Positions 8,506 through 17,831 are shown, counted from the stretch's first letter. The stretch: DNA of 64,000 nt from Candidatus Thiothrix putei (GCA_029972225.1 CP124756.1:912001-976000), one strand, 5' to 3'. Notes: generated by a model not told the origin, from the letters alone. Made by a program: numbers and translations.

Positions 8506-9186
8506 ATGCAACAAGAAACGATACGCTATGTGTTGGTTTGGTCGGGTTGGGTACGCCTAACCCATGGTCTGATTGCTGCCGGAGTGCTGTTTTTATTGGC
8601 GAGTGCGTGGGTATTGCAACAGGGTGTGGTGGATCCTGACTTCTGGCGCGATTGGCACATGATTGTGGGGCAATTGGTGCTGATTACGGTGGTAGGGCGG
8701 GTGATTTTGATGTTTTTATTACCCGGTACTGCAAATTGGCGTGCGTTTTTGCCGGATAAGGCGCAATGGGTGGGCATGAAGCAAATGGTGCTGTTTTACC
8801 TGAGCTTTGCGCGGTTTCCTCTGCCGAATTGGTATGGGCATAACCCGTTTTGGCGCGTGATCTACCCGCTGTTTTGGTTGGTGTTGCTGGTGTGCGCAGT
8901 CACGGGTTTATTTTATAACGCGCCGTATCAATTCTTGGGAATGTCGATGTTTGGGCTGCACGGCGGTTTGGCGAGCCTGATTCTGGGTTTTACGGTGGCG
9001 CATGTGGTGGCGGTGGTATTGCATGACCTGAAAGGCAAGGGGGCAAGCATTTCCGGCATGATCAATGGCTACCGTTATTTTCATGTGGATACACCCGCTG
9101 CGGGCGTGAAGCCACAACCTGCCACCGGCAAAGCTTCGATCACACATGTGTCGATTGCGAGTATTCAAAAGCCGCCTAAGCCTTAA
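8506..9186 (+). CDS. cytochrome b561-type membrane protein
   Basis: Predicted di-heme b-type cytochrome that passes electrons between the quinone pool and a redox partner. There are four to five hydrophobic segments (about residues 18-40, 50-72, 108-135, 145-172). Heme-ligand histidines lie in RLTHGL, DWHMIVGQ, FGLHGG and AHVVAVVLHD, as in hydrogenase-type cytochrome b subunits. AGAGAGG precedes the ATG. No redox partner gene is adjacent. The soluble tail after residue 190 is variable. It overlaps convergent ubiJ by 11 bases. Confidence 0.83.
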   Translation: MQQETIRYVLVWSGWVRLTHGLIAAGVLFLLASAWVLQQGVVDPDFWRDWHMIVGQLVLITVVGRVILMFLLPGTANWRAFLPDKAQWVGMKQMVLFYLSFARFPLPNWYGHNPFWRVIYPLFWLVLLVCAVTGLFYNAPYQFLGMSMFGLHGGLASLILGFTVAHVVAVVLHDLKGKGASISGMINGYRYFHVDTPAAGVKPQPATGKASITHVSIASIQKPPKP

Positions 9187-9793
9187 GTTCCAGCCGTTTG
9201 AGCCGCGCTTCTAGGCGATCAGCATCCATCCGCAGCGTATCGACTTCATCCAGATACCTGCGGATTTCGGCTTCAGCGGGCAATAAGCGTGCTTCTTCCT
9301 GCAAGTATTCTTGGGTATTCAAACGCATCGCGTGGGCGGAATCGTCCAGCCAGCCTTTACTATCACGTGCCAATTGTCCCATTTGGTGTGCAAGCACATC
9401 GCCGACTGCGCGTGACAGCAATTCTTCCCAATCCACGTCGATTTCGCGCAAGATGGCGCTGAAACGGTTGCCCAAGCCCATATCACCGTCGATTTTAATG
9501 CCGTTGGCTAACATGGCTTTGCCGGTATCTTCAGCAGCAGATAAGCGCATCAATGCCAGTGCCGAGCCGTGAATGGTGACGTCGGGTTCGGCTTCATACG
9601 CGGTGGTGACACGCATGGTGTCAGCCGTGGGCAGAAAATACAGTTTGAGATCAGGGTTGCTGATGTGTAAGCAGATCAGCTTGCCTTGCAAGCTTTGCAA
9701 CTGTGCCAAGGCGTTACCGTGGCTGGCTTTATCCAATTGCAACCAAGCATTGAAGGCGGTTTCGAGTGTGGCAGTCAGGGCGGTAAATAGCAT
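9176..9793 (-). CDS. ubiJ: ubiquinone biosynthesis accessory factor UbiJ
   Basis: Lipid-binding accessory subunit of the soluble complex that assembles ubiquinone. The N-terminal two thirds form an SCP2-like domain (ending near DGDMGLGNRFSAILREIDVDWEE) and the C-terminus is a coiled coil (EAEIRRYLDEVDTLRMDADR). Length of 205 residues is typical. ubiE lies elsewhere in this window (28122-28874), whereas in enterobacteria ubiE, ubiJ and ubiB are adjacent. Confidence 0.88.
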   Translation of the reverse strand: MLFTALTATLETAFNAWLQLDKASHGNALAQLQSLQGKLICLHISNPDLKLYFLPTADTMRVTTAYEAEPDVTIHGSALALMRLSAAEDTGKAMLANGIKIDGDMGLGNRFSAILREIDVDWEELLSRAVGDVLAHQMGQLARDSKGWLDDSAHAMRLNTQEYLQEEARLLPAEAEIRRYLDEVDTLRMDADRLEARLKRLELKA

Positions 9794-9896
9794 GGCGTAT
9801 TCCTCTCAATGATAAATTAGCATAACGTATCTGCGTGGTTATTTGCATCCAAACCGCGTGTTGATGCGTAATAACATCAATTAAGGAGGGATCAGC

Positions 9897-10811
9897 ATGT
9901 TAATCAAACGCCCATTCGATCTGACCGACAACGATGTGACCGACTATGCGCTTTACCAGCGGCGGCGGGATTTTCTAAAAACACTAGGAGGAATCGCATT
10001 AATCGGCGCAAGTGGCTTCCCCTTGAGCGCTACGGCGAAATCAGCGTTTTCGACCGATGAAGCGCAAACGCCTTTCGACGACATTACCACTTACAACAAT
10101 TTCTACGAATTTGGCACGGATAAAAGCGACCCTGCCCGTTACGCCAGCATGATGAAAACCTCACCCTGGAGCGTTACCGTCGGTGGCGAATGTGCCAAAC
10201 CGGGTAAATTTGCCTTAGAAGACATTCTCAAACCTCATAGCAAGGAAGAGCGCATCTACCGCCTGCGCTGTGTGGAAGGTTGGTCGATGGTCATTCCTTG
10301 GCTTGGCTTTCCACTGGCGGATTTACTGAAACGCTTTGAACCAACGTCCAAAGCCAAATACGTGAGTTTTGAAACCTTGTTTGACCCGGAACAGATGCCG
10401 GGGCAAAAACGCAATGTGCTCGACTGGCCTTACGCGGAAGGCTTGCGCATGGATGAGGCGATGCACCCATTGAGTTTCATCGCAACGGGTTTGTATGGCA
10501 AGGATTTATTGAATCAAAATGGCGCACCATTGCGCTTGGTCGTGCCCTGGAAATACGGTTTCAAAAGCATTAAATCCATCGTCAAAATCAGTTTTGTGGA
10601 AGAACAGCCGGATACCAGTTGGGGGCGCTCGGCTCCCGGTGAATACGGGTTCTATTCCAATGTGAACCCTGAAGTTGATCACCCGCGCTGGAGTCAGCGT
10701 AAAGAGCGTCGTATCGGTGAATTTCGCAAGCGTGAAACGTTAATGTTCAACGGTTATGCGGAACAGGTGGCGAGTTTGTACAGTGGCATGGATTTACGGA
10801 AAAACTACTGA
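9897..10811 (+). CDS. msrP: protein-methionine-sulfoxide reductase, molybdoenzyme subunit
   Basis: Periplasmic molybdenum-cofactor enzyme that repairs oxidised methionines in envelope proteins. It carries a twin-arginine signal ([12 protein letters not shown], residues 21-32) and the molybdenum-ligand cysteine in [11 protein letters not shown] (C125). The 304 residues cover the full sulfite-oxidase fold. AAGGAGGG lies ahead of the ATG. It overlaps msrQ by one base (TGATG), so the two are translationally coupled. Confidence 0.94.
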   Translation: MLIKRPFDLTDNDVTDYALYQRRRDFLKTLGGIALIGASGFPLSATAKSAFSTDEAQTPFDDITTYNNFYEFGTDKSDPARYASMMKTSPWSVTVGGECAKPGKFALEDILKPHSKEERIYRLRCVEGWSMVIPWLGFPLADLLKRFEPTSKAKYVSFETLFDPEQMPGQKRNVLDWPYAEGLRMDEAMHPLSFIATGLYGKDLLNQNGAPLRLVVPWKYGFKSIKSIVKISFVEEQPDTSWGRSAPGEYGFYSNVNPEVDHPRWSQRKERRIGEFRKRETLMFNGYAEQVASLYSGMDLRKNY

Positions 10812-11455
10812 TGCGTGCGCCAATTCCTATTCAGATTCGTGAGCCGTATTTCACCAAAGTTTTCAAGCCGGTCGTGTTTGCATTGGCATTGCTGCCACTG
10901 GCGTTGTTAGGCTGGGGCGTGTGGCAAGACACGCTGGGGGCGAATCCGATTGAAACAGTTACGCGCAGTTTGGGGGAGTGGACGTTACGGTTTTTGCTGT
11001 TAACGTTATTGCTCTCGACACTGCGGCGGGCAACAAGCTGGGTTCAAGGGATACGCTTGCGGCGTATGCTCGGCTTGTTTGCCTTTTTTTATGGCGTATT
11101 GCATTTGCTGAGTTACTTGTGGCTTGACCAGTTTTTTGATTGGGCGGAAATCTGGTATGACATTGTGGAACGCCCTTTCATTACGGTGGGAATGTTGGCG
11201 TTTGTGTTGATGTTGCCGTTGGCGCTGACTTCGTTCAAAGCGGCGATCCGCAAGCTGGGGCGCAACTGGCAACGGCTGCATACACTGATTTACCCGCTGA
11301 CGGTATTAGGAGTGTTGCATTTTTGGTGGTTGGCAGACAGCAAGGCACGCACGGAAGTGCCGCTGATTTACGCGATATTGTTGGCAATTTTGTTGGGTGA
11401 GCGGCTGTGGCGCTGGTTTGTTCCACGCTTTAGTAAGACACCAGTAACTCGTTAA
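10811..11455 (+). CDS. msrQ: heme-binding membrane subunit of the MsrPQ system
   Basis: Six-helix membrane heme protein that delivers electrons from the quinone pool to MsrP. It has hydrophobic segments throughout and the ferric-reductase-like histidines in FYGVLHLLSYLWLDQ, WQRLHTLIYP and LHFWW. Length of 214 residues suits MsrQ. The last 26 bases overlap the convergent HD-GYP gene. Confidence 0.93.
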   Translation: MRAPIPIQIREPYFTKVFKPVVFALALLPLALLGWGVWQDTLGANPIETVTRSLGEWTLRFLLLTLLLSTLRRATSWVQGIRLRRMLGLFAFFYGVLHLLSYLWLDQFFDWAEIWYDIVERPFITVGMLAFVLMLPLALTSFKAAIRKLGRNWQRLHTLIYPLTVLGVLHFWWLADSKARTEVPLIYAILLAILLGERLWRWFVPRFSKTPVTR

Positions 11456-12482
11456 TTTCGTTCACTTCCTGCCGAATCCGGCGCATCACCGGCAGTATGC
11501 CTAAAAATACCTCGAACAATTTGGCATCCAAATGTGAGCCGGTCATGCTCTCCATGAGTTCCAGTGCTTCGGCTTCGCTGAGCGCTTTTTTGTAAACACG
11601 CTCGTGTACCAAGGCATCGTAAATATCAACGATGGCGGTGATACGCGCTGAAACGGGGATTTCTTCACCCATTAGCCCGCGTGGGTAGCCGGAACCGTCC
11701 CATTTTTCGTGGTGGCACAGTGCAATATCGGCTGCCATGTCGAGCACTGGGATGTGGGATTCTTGCAGCATTTTTGCGCCAATCTCGGTGTGGCGCTTCA
11801 TAATGGCGAATTCGGTATCGGTGAGTTTGCCTTTTTTCAGCAAGATGCGGTCGGGAATGCCGATTTTGCCAATGTCGTGCATGGGGGCGGCAATGCGGAT
11901 GTCGTCAATTTGCTGCGCTTCCCAGCCCAAGGCTTTGCCCATCGCGGCGGCGTATAAACCAATGCGTTTGACGTGTGCACCGGTTTCTTCGTCGCGGTAA
12001 CTGGTGAGGCTGACCAGTTTGATGGCGATTTCTTCTTCGCGCTGTTTGATTTTGAGGGTACGCTTCTGGACTTCGTTTTCGAGTTTTTCTTGGGTGAGCA
12101 AGCCTTCGCGGAGTTGTTGCAGGTGGCTGACTTCTTTGCGGTATTTTTCACCTAGGTTATTGAGCAGTAATACGGCTTGCCCGTCGACCCACAAGGCGTT
12201 GGCTTCGATGGCGATTTCATTGCCGAGTTCGTCGGTTTCGACCCACACGCCGGAGGATAGCGGGGTAGCGTTGCGTGCTTGCCAGTGCTGTTCGGCATCG
12301 TCAATAAAACAGGTGAGATAGGGAAACGCATCGGTGAGCGCACATTCGGTTGAGACGGATTGACCTAGGAAAAATACCAGCCAGTCGGGGGTGGGGGAAA
12401 GTAGCTGAAATGAATCATTGGGGCGTTGGCAGAATACCGCAATGTTCAGCGAAGCACAGATATTGGCGAGCAGCTTATCCAT
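11430..12482 (-). CDS. HD-GYP domain phosphodiesterase-like protein
   Basis: Probable cyclic-di-GMP phosphodiesterase. Residues 1-115 form an N-terminal sensor-like region without a recognised family, 115-155 a coiled coil, and 155-350 the HD-GYP domain. The domain has the HD pair in APMHDIGKIGIPD (H202, D203), the HHEKWDGSGYPRGL block and the following DIYDAL, so it looks catalytically complete. GGAGGTCAAC precedes the ATG. The start overlaps the end of the GTPase gene by 8 bases. It is the last gene of the coiled-coil/OmpA/GTPase/HD-GYP operon, which suggests that the GTPase switch controls cyclic-di-GMP turnover; that link is inference. Confidence 0.9.
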   Translation of the reverse strand: MDKLLANICASLNIAVFCQRPNDSFQLLSPTPDWLVFFLGQSVSTECALTDAFPYLTCFIDDAEQHWQARNATPLSSGVWVETDELGNEIAIEANALWVDGQAVLLLNNLGEKYRKEVSHLQQLREGLLTQEKLENEVQKRTLKIKQREEEIAIKLVSLTSYRDEETGAHVKRIGLYAAAMGKALGWEAQQIDDIRIAAPMHDIGKIGIPDRILLKKGKLTDTEFAIMKRHTEIGAKMLQESHIPVLDMAADIALCHHEKWDGSGYPRGLMGEEIPVSARITAIVDIYDALVHERVYKKALSEAEALELMESMTGSHLDAKLFEVFLGILPVMRRIRQEVNEINELLVSY

Positions 12483-12978
12483 GTTGACCTCCTAATTGTT
12501 CGACCAGTTTCAGGAACATGGTTTCAACGCCGATGTTTTGTTTGGCGCTGGTTTCGACGATGGGGTGTCCCAGTTGTTGCAGGTGTTGGTGTTGCGGAGC
12601 CTCGAATTGCCAGGTGGATTTTAGGTCGGCTTTGTTGAGGGCAAACACGGCTGGCAAGTCACCGACCGTGGTTTTCACCATGTCATGAATCGAGAGGGCG
12701 GTTTCATACGAGTGTGGGCGGGTGGGGTCAATCACGATAATGTAGCCGGACATGCCGCGTAAATAAGCGCTGCGGATACTGGTGAAATCGTCTTCGCCCG
12801 CAATGTCCCAAATCATTAGGGAATGCGTGTTGCCGTTGAATTCGATCTGCTTTTTGTCGATTTTGACGCCGACAGTGGTGAGGTATTTGTCACTGAATAG
12901 GCTGTCAACGTAACGGCGGATGAGGCTGGTTTTGCCTACCGAGAAGGAACCTAACAGGCATATTTTTTGCTGAATCAT
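12475..12978 (-). CDS. small Rab-like GTPase
   Basis: A 167-residue Ras-superfamily GTPase resembling eukaryotic Rab proteins. G1 is GSFSVGKTS (10-18), G2 the threonines in YLTTVGV (34-35), G3 WDIAGED (57-63), G4 NKAD (115-118) and G5 ETSAK (141-145). There is no C-terminal prenylation cysteine or membrane segment, so it is cytoplasmic. G3 has Glu where Ras has the catalytic Gln, so intrinsic hydrolysis may be slow and need a partner. The start is the ATG at 12978 after GAGAGAATC. The upstream gene product has a roadblock-like region, the kind that acts on MglA/Rab-type GTPases. Confidence 0.9.
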   Translation of the reverse strand: MIQQKICLLGSFSVGKTSLIRRYVDSLFSDKYLTTVGVKIDKKQIEFNGNTHSLMIWDIAGEDDFTSIRSAYLRGMSGYIIVIDPTRPHSYETALSIHDMVKTTVGDLPAVFALNKADLKSTWQFEAPQHQHLQQLGHPIVETSAKQNIGVETMFLKLVEQLGGQHG

Positions 12979-12994
12979 GATTCTCTCGCTGGTA

Positions 12995-14470
12995 TTAGTA
13001 AAGGCTGACGCGGTAGTGGGTACTGCGTTCGTTTTTTTGCAAATGGCTGGGTAGCCCCGGATGCTGTGCGCCATAAGCGACGAGTATGAACGCTGGGACT
13101 CCTGATGCTATCAGGACGGTGCGTAAGTTATCAGCACGTTGTTGGGCAAGTTGACGATTAAGCGTGTCAGTACCGCTATCATCCGCATTGCCGATAATCA
13201 TGACTTGTGGCGTTTTGCCTATCCGATGTGCTGTTTGCAATAGTTCATTGAGGTGTTTAGTGAGTGCAATAAGGGTGGGGTGTTGCGGGTGAACGTCTGC
13301 TGTCGCTTTTTCAAACGGGTAGCGGGCAGTTTCTATCTGTCGGGTGAGCATGGTCAACGTTGCGGTATCGGCGGCGATTTGTTGTGCGCTGCGTTGCTGT
13401 TGCTGGGTTTGTTGCTCAAGCAGGGTTTGCAGAGACGTTTGCACGGTGGCGTATTGGGTTTGCTGCTGTGCCAATTGTGCGCGTAATGCTTGCAACGTGG
13501 CTTGTTGCGCGTGTTCTGCCTGTGCTTGCTGGTGTGCCAGTGCTGCTTGAGCTTGTTGGTATTGGTAAATCCACCAGCCGAGTGCACCGATGAGGCTGGC
13601 GAGTAAGAGGTAAGCCAGCCAAGGCGGGCGCTTTTTGTGCTGTTGTTGTTTTTTGACGAGGCAGTCATTTAATACGTGTGCAATGCCGCTGAAAGCAGTT
13701 GCATCACCGTTATACGTTTCGAGTTGCGTGGCGTATTGTTGATGAATCGTTTCGGAGGTTTCAATGAGCATCACCCGCAGCTCGCTAGGAACACTCCCTC
13801 TGACGACGGCGGCAAGCACAGCATGTGGCCCGTGTTCCACTAAAACCGTTAATTCGCCGAGCCGTAGGGTGTCGAGCGTGTCGTCGCCGGTGGTGGCGAA
13901 GGAGTCTTTGATGAAGTCCTGAATCGCGGTCAACATGCCGGAAATGATTTCAGGGTCTTTGCTGGCGACGTTTTCTGAGACTACATGCTGCAACAGCAAG
14001 CCGGTGTCACGGTGAATCAGAAAGACCTGTTCTACCTGATAGACCAAAGTGCGTAGCAGGGCAATTTGGGCATACGATTGCCCGGTGCGCCAAGCATCAA
14101 AACGCCAGCGCCAGGAACGTACCGAGAGGCTTTGTTCGAGGAGTTGGTTGAAGTTTTCCAAGGCTTCATTCAGGGCTTGCTGAATGGATTTGCGGATAGC
14201 AGGCCCCATCACCGGGTAGAGCACGTCGGCAAAGCGTTTGGGGTCACTGCTGATAGCGTGGCTCATGGCACGTTCAACTGTCGGTGCTAAAACGCTGGAT
14301 ACACCGCCATCGTATGCTTCGCGATGTTGCAGCGCTTCGGCAATGACGCTGGCGACACTGGCGCTGTATGTCGCAGAGTTCTCAAACTGTGCTTTTAATG
14401 CCAGCAAGGCATCGTAGTCCTTGCCGAACAGTAGGTGGCGCAATTGTGAAATATCAGGCGTGCCTTGCAT
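12995..14470 (-). CDS. membrane protein with roadblock-like cytoplasmic region and C-terminal OmpA domain
   Basis: A 491-residue protein in four parts. Residues 1-140 are a helical cytoplasmic region. About 145-250 reads like a roadblock/LC7-type fold (FLIHRDTGLLL, ISGMLTAIQDFIKDSF, LTVLVEHGPHAVLAAVVRG). Residues 284-303 are a single membrane helix flanked by KKRPP. About 305-370 is a Gln/Ala-rich coiled coil, and 370-491 a peptidoglycan-binding OmpA/MotB-like domain with NRQLAQQRADNLRTVL. The layout could connect the cell wall to a cytoplasmic GTPase. It lies 16 bases ahead of the GTPase gene. The roadblock assignment rests on pattern only. Confidence 0.8.
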   Translation of the reverse strand: MQGTPDISQLRHLLFGKDYDALLALKAQFENSATYSASVASVIAEALQHREAYDGGVSSVLAPTVERAMSHAISSDPKRFADVLYPVMGPAIRKSIQQALNEALENFNQLLEQSLSVRSWRWRFDAWRTGQSYAQIALLRTLVYQVEQVFLIHRDTGLLLQHVVSENVASKDPEIISGMLTAIQDFIKDSFATTGDDTLDTLRLGELTVLVEHGPHAVLAAVVRGSVPSELRVMLIETSETIHQQYATQLETYNGDATAFSGIAHVLNDCLVKKQQQHKKRPPWLAYLLLASLIGALGWWIYQYQQAQAALAHQQAQAEHAQQATLQALRAQLAQQQTQYATVQTSLQTLLEQQTQQQQRSAQQIAADTATLTMLTRQIETARYPFEKATADVHPQHPTLIALTKHLNELLQTAHRIGKTPQVMIIGNADDSGTDTLNRQLAQQRADNLRTVLIASGVPAFILVAYGAQHPGLPSHLQKNERSTHYRVSLY

Positions 14471-14473
14471 GGC

Positions 14474-14992
14474 TTATGCCTTGTCACCTGCCAATTGATG
14501 GCTCACGTTTTCCAACAGGGAAGCCAGCATTTTGCGATCGGCTTTGTCTTGGCGTAATTGTTCAGTGGCCTGTTTGAGTTGAGTGAGCAAATCGTTACGT
14601 TGCTCTTCCATGATTTGGCTGAGCAGTTTGGATTCTTCAGTAATGCGTTCGTTGAGTATGGTGTCGCTGCTTTGAAGCTGGCGTTGCAGATTTTCGATGC
14701 CTTTGCTGCTGTGTTCAAAATGTTTGCGAGCGGTGGCGGTGTCTGCCATGCGGGCTTTGGCTTCTTGATCCAACAAGTCTTGCAGCATGTGGATTTCGTG
14801 GTTGACGCTATCCATGTTTTTGCGCATTTCGTCACGCACGGAATTGGTCCACACTTTGACGAAACGTTCCAGATTGGCGAGGCGTTTTTCGTTTTCACGC
14901 GCTTGTTCGCCAAACAGGATATTGCGCACCATGTCGAGATTTTTGTCTTGAACGGGCGGTGCAAAGTCGAGATCTGCTTCTGTTGTTGTCAT
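14474..14992 (-). CDS. coiled-coil cytoplasmic protein
   Basis: A 172-residue protein of unknown function, mostly a long charged coiled coil (about residues 35-165, with heptads such as KRLANLERFVKVW and LNERITEESKLLSQIMEE). There is no signal or membrane segment. The conserved-looking N-terminal DKNLDMVRNILFGEQ has a counterpart at the start of the downstream OmpA protein (RHLLFGKDYDAL), perhaps a shared docking motif. The start is the ATG at 14992 after AAGGGC. It is the first gene of the operon, three bases from the next. Confidence 0.75.
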   Translation of the reverse strand: MTTTEADLDFAPPVQDKNLDMVRNILFGEQARENEKRLANLERFVKVWTNSVRDEMRKNMDSVNHEIHMLQDLLDQEAKARMADTATARKHFEHSSKGIENLQRQLQSSDTILNERITEESKLLSQIMEEQRNDLLTQLKQATEQLRQDKADRKMLASLLENVSHQLAGDKA

Positions 14993-15174
14993 GGGGATAG
15001 CCCTTGTTTTTATTGTTGGGAATGGTGACGACCTTAGCATTCGCGCGATGTGGTCGCCAGTTTTCCTGATATTTGGTTAACTCCCTTAGTATCTGTCACA
15101 GAATAACCGTACAACGCTAGGTGCTGTTATTATCGTGTAATCTTGATGTCAAGCAACCACAGGAGTCCGTTGTA

Positions 15175-16011
15175 GTGGAGAATACCGCTAATGCCAGCAA
15201 TCACGCCCTCATTCATGACCCGTCAACGTATCTCATTGAAAAAGAGCCGTATTATGTGCCAGTCGGCAATGAGATCACGCTGTTTGAAGCTGCTTACGAC
15301 AACCATTTGCCCTTGCTCTTGAAAGGCCCGACGGGGTGCGGCAAAACCCGTTTCATGGAATACATGGCGTGGCGGTTGCGCCGCCCGATGATTACGGTGT
15401 CGTGTCATGACGATTTGACGACTTCCGATTTGGTGGGGCGTTATTTGGTGAAGAATGGCGAAACGGTGTGGGTCGACGGCCCGTTAACGCGGGCGGTACG
15501 TTCCGGCGGTATTTGTTACCTCGATGAAATTGTCGAGGCGCGTAAGGATACGATGGTGGTGATTCACCCACTGGCGGATGATCGGCGCATTATGCCGATT
15601 GAAAAGCTGGGGCAATTGTTGGAAGCACCGGACAGTTTTTGTCTGGCAATTTCTTACAACCCCGGCTACCAAAGCGTGTTGAAGGAATTGAAGCAATCCA
15701 CCCGTCAGCGTTTTGTCGCCATCGAATTCGATTACCCGAAACCGGCATTAGAACGCGAAATCATTATGCACGAGACTGGGCTAGACCCCGCCGTGACCGA
15801 TAAATTGCTGAAACTCGCCGAAATGACCCGCAACCTGAAAGATAACGGTTTGGAAGAAGGCGCATCCACCCGCTTGTTGGTACACGCGGGCAAGCTGATT
15901 TCCAAAGGCGTGGAGCCGCGTGCGGCGTGTCAGGGGGCGATTGCGCTGGCATTGACGGATGACAGTGACATGATTGCGGCGATTAACGAACTGATTGGCG
16001 CACTATTCTAG
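15175..16011 (+). CDS. cbbQ: CbbQ/NorQ-type MoxR AAA+ ATPase
   Basis: AAA+ motor of the MoxR class. With a VWA partner, CbbQ acts as a Rubisco activase that removes inhibitory sugar phosphates. Walker A is GPTGCGKT (51-58) and Walker B ICYLDEIVEA (113-122). Sensor and arginine regions follow (SYNPGYQSVLKELKQSTRQR), and a C-terminal helical domain includes EGASTRLLVHAGKLI. I chose the GTG at 15175 because AGGAG precedes it, giving 279 residues. The next gene is the disrupted cbbO, 10 bases on. NorQ/NirQ of denitrification is a near relative, but no nitric oxide reductase genes are present; no Rubisco genes are present either. Confidence 0.85.
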   Translation: MENTANASNHALIHDPSTYLIEKEPYYVPVGNEITLFEAAYDNHLPLLLKGPTGCGKTRFMEYMAWRLRRPMITVSCHDDLTTSDLVGRYLVKNGETVWVDGPLTRAVRSGGICYLDEIVEARKDTMVVIHPLADDRRIMPIEKLGQLLEAPDSFCLAISYNPGYQSVLKELKQSTRQRFVAIEFDYPKPALEREIIMHETGLDPAVTDKLLKLAEMTRNLKDNGLEEGASTRLLVHAGKLISKGVEPRAACQGAIALALTDDSDMIAAINELIGALF

Positions 16012-16020
16012 GAGACGGGT

Positions 16021-16525
16021 TTGAAAGCAACGGAGCAACCCTATGCTTACGCCACTTTGCTGGAGCGGCTTGAGGAATTGTATGAAGTTGAATTTACTTG
16101 GCTGAAAGTCGAGCAACTGGTGCAAGGCTTGGTCAATTTGGATCGGAATACGCAAGATTTCATCCTTGGTTGGGCGGAGCGTTTGCTGACCACCAATGTC
16201 TACATTAGCCACGAATTTATTATTCGCGTGGTGGAGGCGTTGGATCGCTTGGAACGGCGCGTGATTGAGGCTTGGGCAGTTCACGCGGCAGATACTTTTG
16301 ACCAGCAGGGGTTGCGCCCGGCCTTGGCGGTGATTCAACAGGTTGATAGCTTTTTGGAAAGCGCTCATGCCCATGCGGAAGGGGTTGCTTTTGATGAGGT
16401 TGAGTCGATTTTGTCGACCTTCGTGTGCGGATTGTCGGGGCGGCGGCTGAAATTGGCGCAAGGCGAGTCGGTGTACACCGACAGTGAAACACTGTATTTG
16501 CCGAACATTACCGCGAAATTGGTGA
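16021..16525 (+). pseudogene. cbbO: 5' part of cbbO, interrupted by an IS1595-family element
   Basis: Begins with TTG after GGAGACGGGT, 10 bases behind cbbQ. It encodes the N-terminal 168 residues of a CbbO/NorD-type activase adaptor (MKATEQPYAYATLLERLEEL). The element enters at 16526 and the frame then runs 33 codons into the IS, ending at a TGA (16624-16626) that overlaps the transposase ATG. Removing the element and one copy of the 8-bp duplication joins ITAKLV to KSKDNF exactly in frame, giving a 717-residue protein. The damage is therefore recent. Confidence 0.9.
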
Positions 16526-17581
16526 GGCTCAATATGCGTTTCAGGGTCTTGTTTTCCCCGGCATTGCAAACGTGCTGGATAGCGGTAAAGTTAGTCATTT
16601 CCGATAGCCAAGGAGAGGCTTTATGACCTCGCTCATCAGTATTTCCAGCCTGACCAGTGATGCCGCCTGTTTCGAGCAAGTCCGTTCCGTGCGTTGGCCT
16701 AATGGGGTGATTTGTCCGCACTGCGGTTCACAGGACACTATCCGTCGAGGCAAGGATGACACCCAGCAGGAACGCCAGCGTTACCAGTGTAAGGATTGCC
16801 AAAAGCGTTTTGATGACCTGACGGGCACGGTGTTTGAAGGCCACCACCAGCCGCTGAAGGTGTGGGTGTTGTGCCTGTACCTGATGTCGTTGAACCTGTC
16901 CAACCAACAAATCGCCCGCGAATTGGGGTTGAACAAGGATGATGTTCAGGCGATGACGGAACAGTTACGGCGTGGTGTCGAGAAAAAAACGCCAGTAAAC
17001 CTGTTTGGGAATGTTGAATTTGATGAGGTTTATGTCAAGGCTGGACACAAGGGAAACCCCGAAGCCGTCGCGGATGCTGGGCGTGAAGGTCGCCGCCGCG
17101 CCCTGAAAGGTGCGCCGGGGCGTGGGACACTGGAAAAGGACAAACCACCCATTTTCGGCATGATCCAGCGTTCCGGGGAGGTCGTGATCCGTATGCTGGC
17201 GAATGTGAAACAGACGACGATCAAGCCGTTGATTGTGGAAACGGTGGCAGCAGGCACGCTGGTCTACACCGATGAGTACAACATTTACAGCCGATTGGAA
17301 GAATGGGGCTATGCCCACAAAACCGTCAACCATGGCGCAGGCGAATATGCCCGTGACGAAGATGGTGACGGTTTCCATGAAGTCCACGTCAATACGATGG
17401 AAGGTTTTTGGTCACTGTTACGCTCATGGTTACGACCTCATCGGGGGATCTCACAAGAAAAGCTACCGTGTTACCTTGCATTCTTCGAGTCTCTTCACAA
17501 CATCAGGAAACGGGGGCAAGCTGCCTTACAGTCCTTGCTTTCGCTGCTGTTGGGATAAGACCCTGAAACGCATATTGAGCC
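16526..17581 (+). mobile_element. IS1595-family insertion sequence
   Basis: A 1056-bp element bounded by about 25-base inverted repeats starting GGCTCAATATGCGTTTCAGG at the left, with the same sequence inverted at the right. It is flanked by the direct repeat ATTGGTGA at 16518-16525 and 17582-17589. An 8-bp duplication fits IS1595-family elements. It holds one intact transposase gene in the same direction as cbbO. Both ends match closely, so it looks complete and possibly active. Confidence 0.93.
16623..17558 (+). CDS. IS1595-family transposase (ISXO2-like)
   Basis: A 311-residue transposase. The N-terminal zinc ribbon has CPHCGS and YQCKDCQKRF. A helical domain follows (SNQQIARELGLNKDDVQ). 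The catalytic core includes FDEVYVKAGHKG, VYTDEYNIYSRL and VNTMEGFWSLLRSW, the acidic residues expected for the ISXO2-like DDE/N fold. GGAGAGGCTTT lies ahead of the ATG. The frame is intact. Confidence 0.93.
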   Translation: MTSLISISSLTSDAACFEQVRSVRWPNGVICPHCGSQDTIRRGKDDTQQERQRYQCKDCQKRFDDLTGTVFEGHHQPLKVWVLCLYLMSLNLSNQQIARELGLNKDDVQAMTEQLRRGVEKKTPVNLFGNVEFDEVYVKAGHKGNPEAVADAGREGRRRALKGAPGRGTLEKDKPPIFGMIQRSGEVVIRMLANVKQTTIKPLIVETVAAGTLVYTDEYNIYSRLEEWGYAHKTVNHGAGEYARDEDGDGFHEVHVNTMEGFWSLLRSWLRPHRGISQEKLPCYLAFFESLHNIRKRGQAALQSLLSLLLG

Positions 17582-17831
17582 ATTGGTGAAATCTAAGGAT
17601 AATTTCCTGTTGTGCAAGGCGCAGGTGGCGTTTATGTGGGCGCAGACGCGCTTTGGCAGTTTTCGGGTGGATTTTGCGACGGCATTCGCGGATTACCCTG
17701 ATCGGCAACAGGCGTTGGCGGCGTTTCATGCGTTGGATACCTTGCGTCTGGAAGCGTACATCGAGCGTGAATTGCCGGGCTTGTGGCGTGATATGCAGCA
17801 CTTGGAAAACTTGTACGATGAAACCTCTTGT

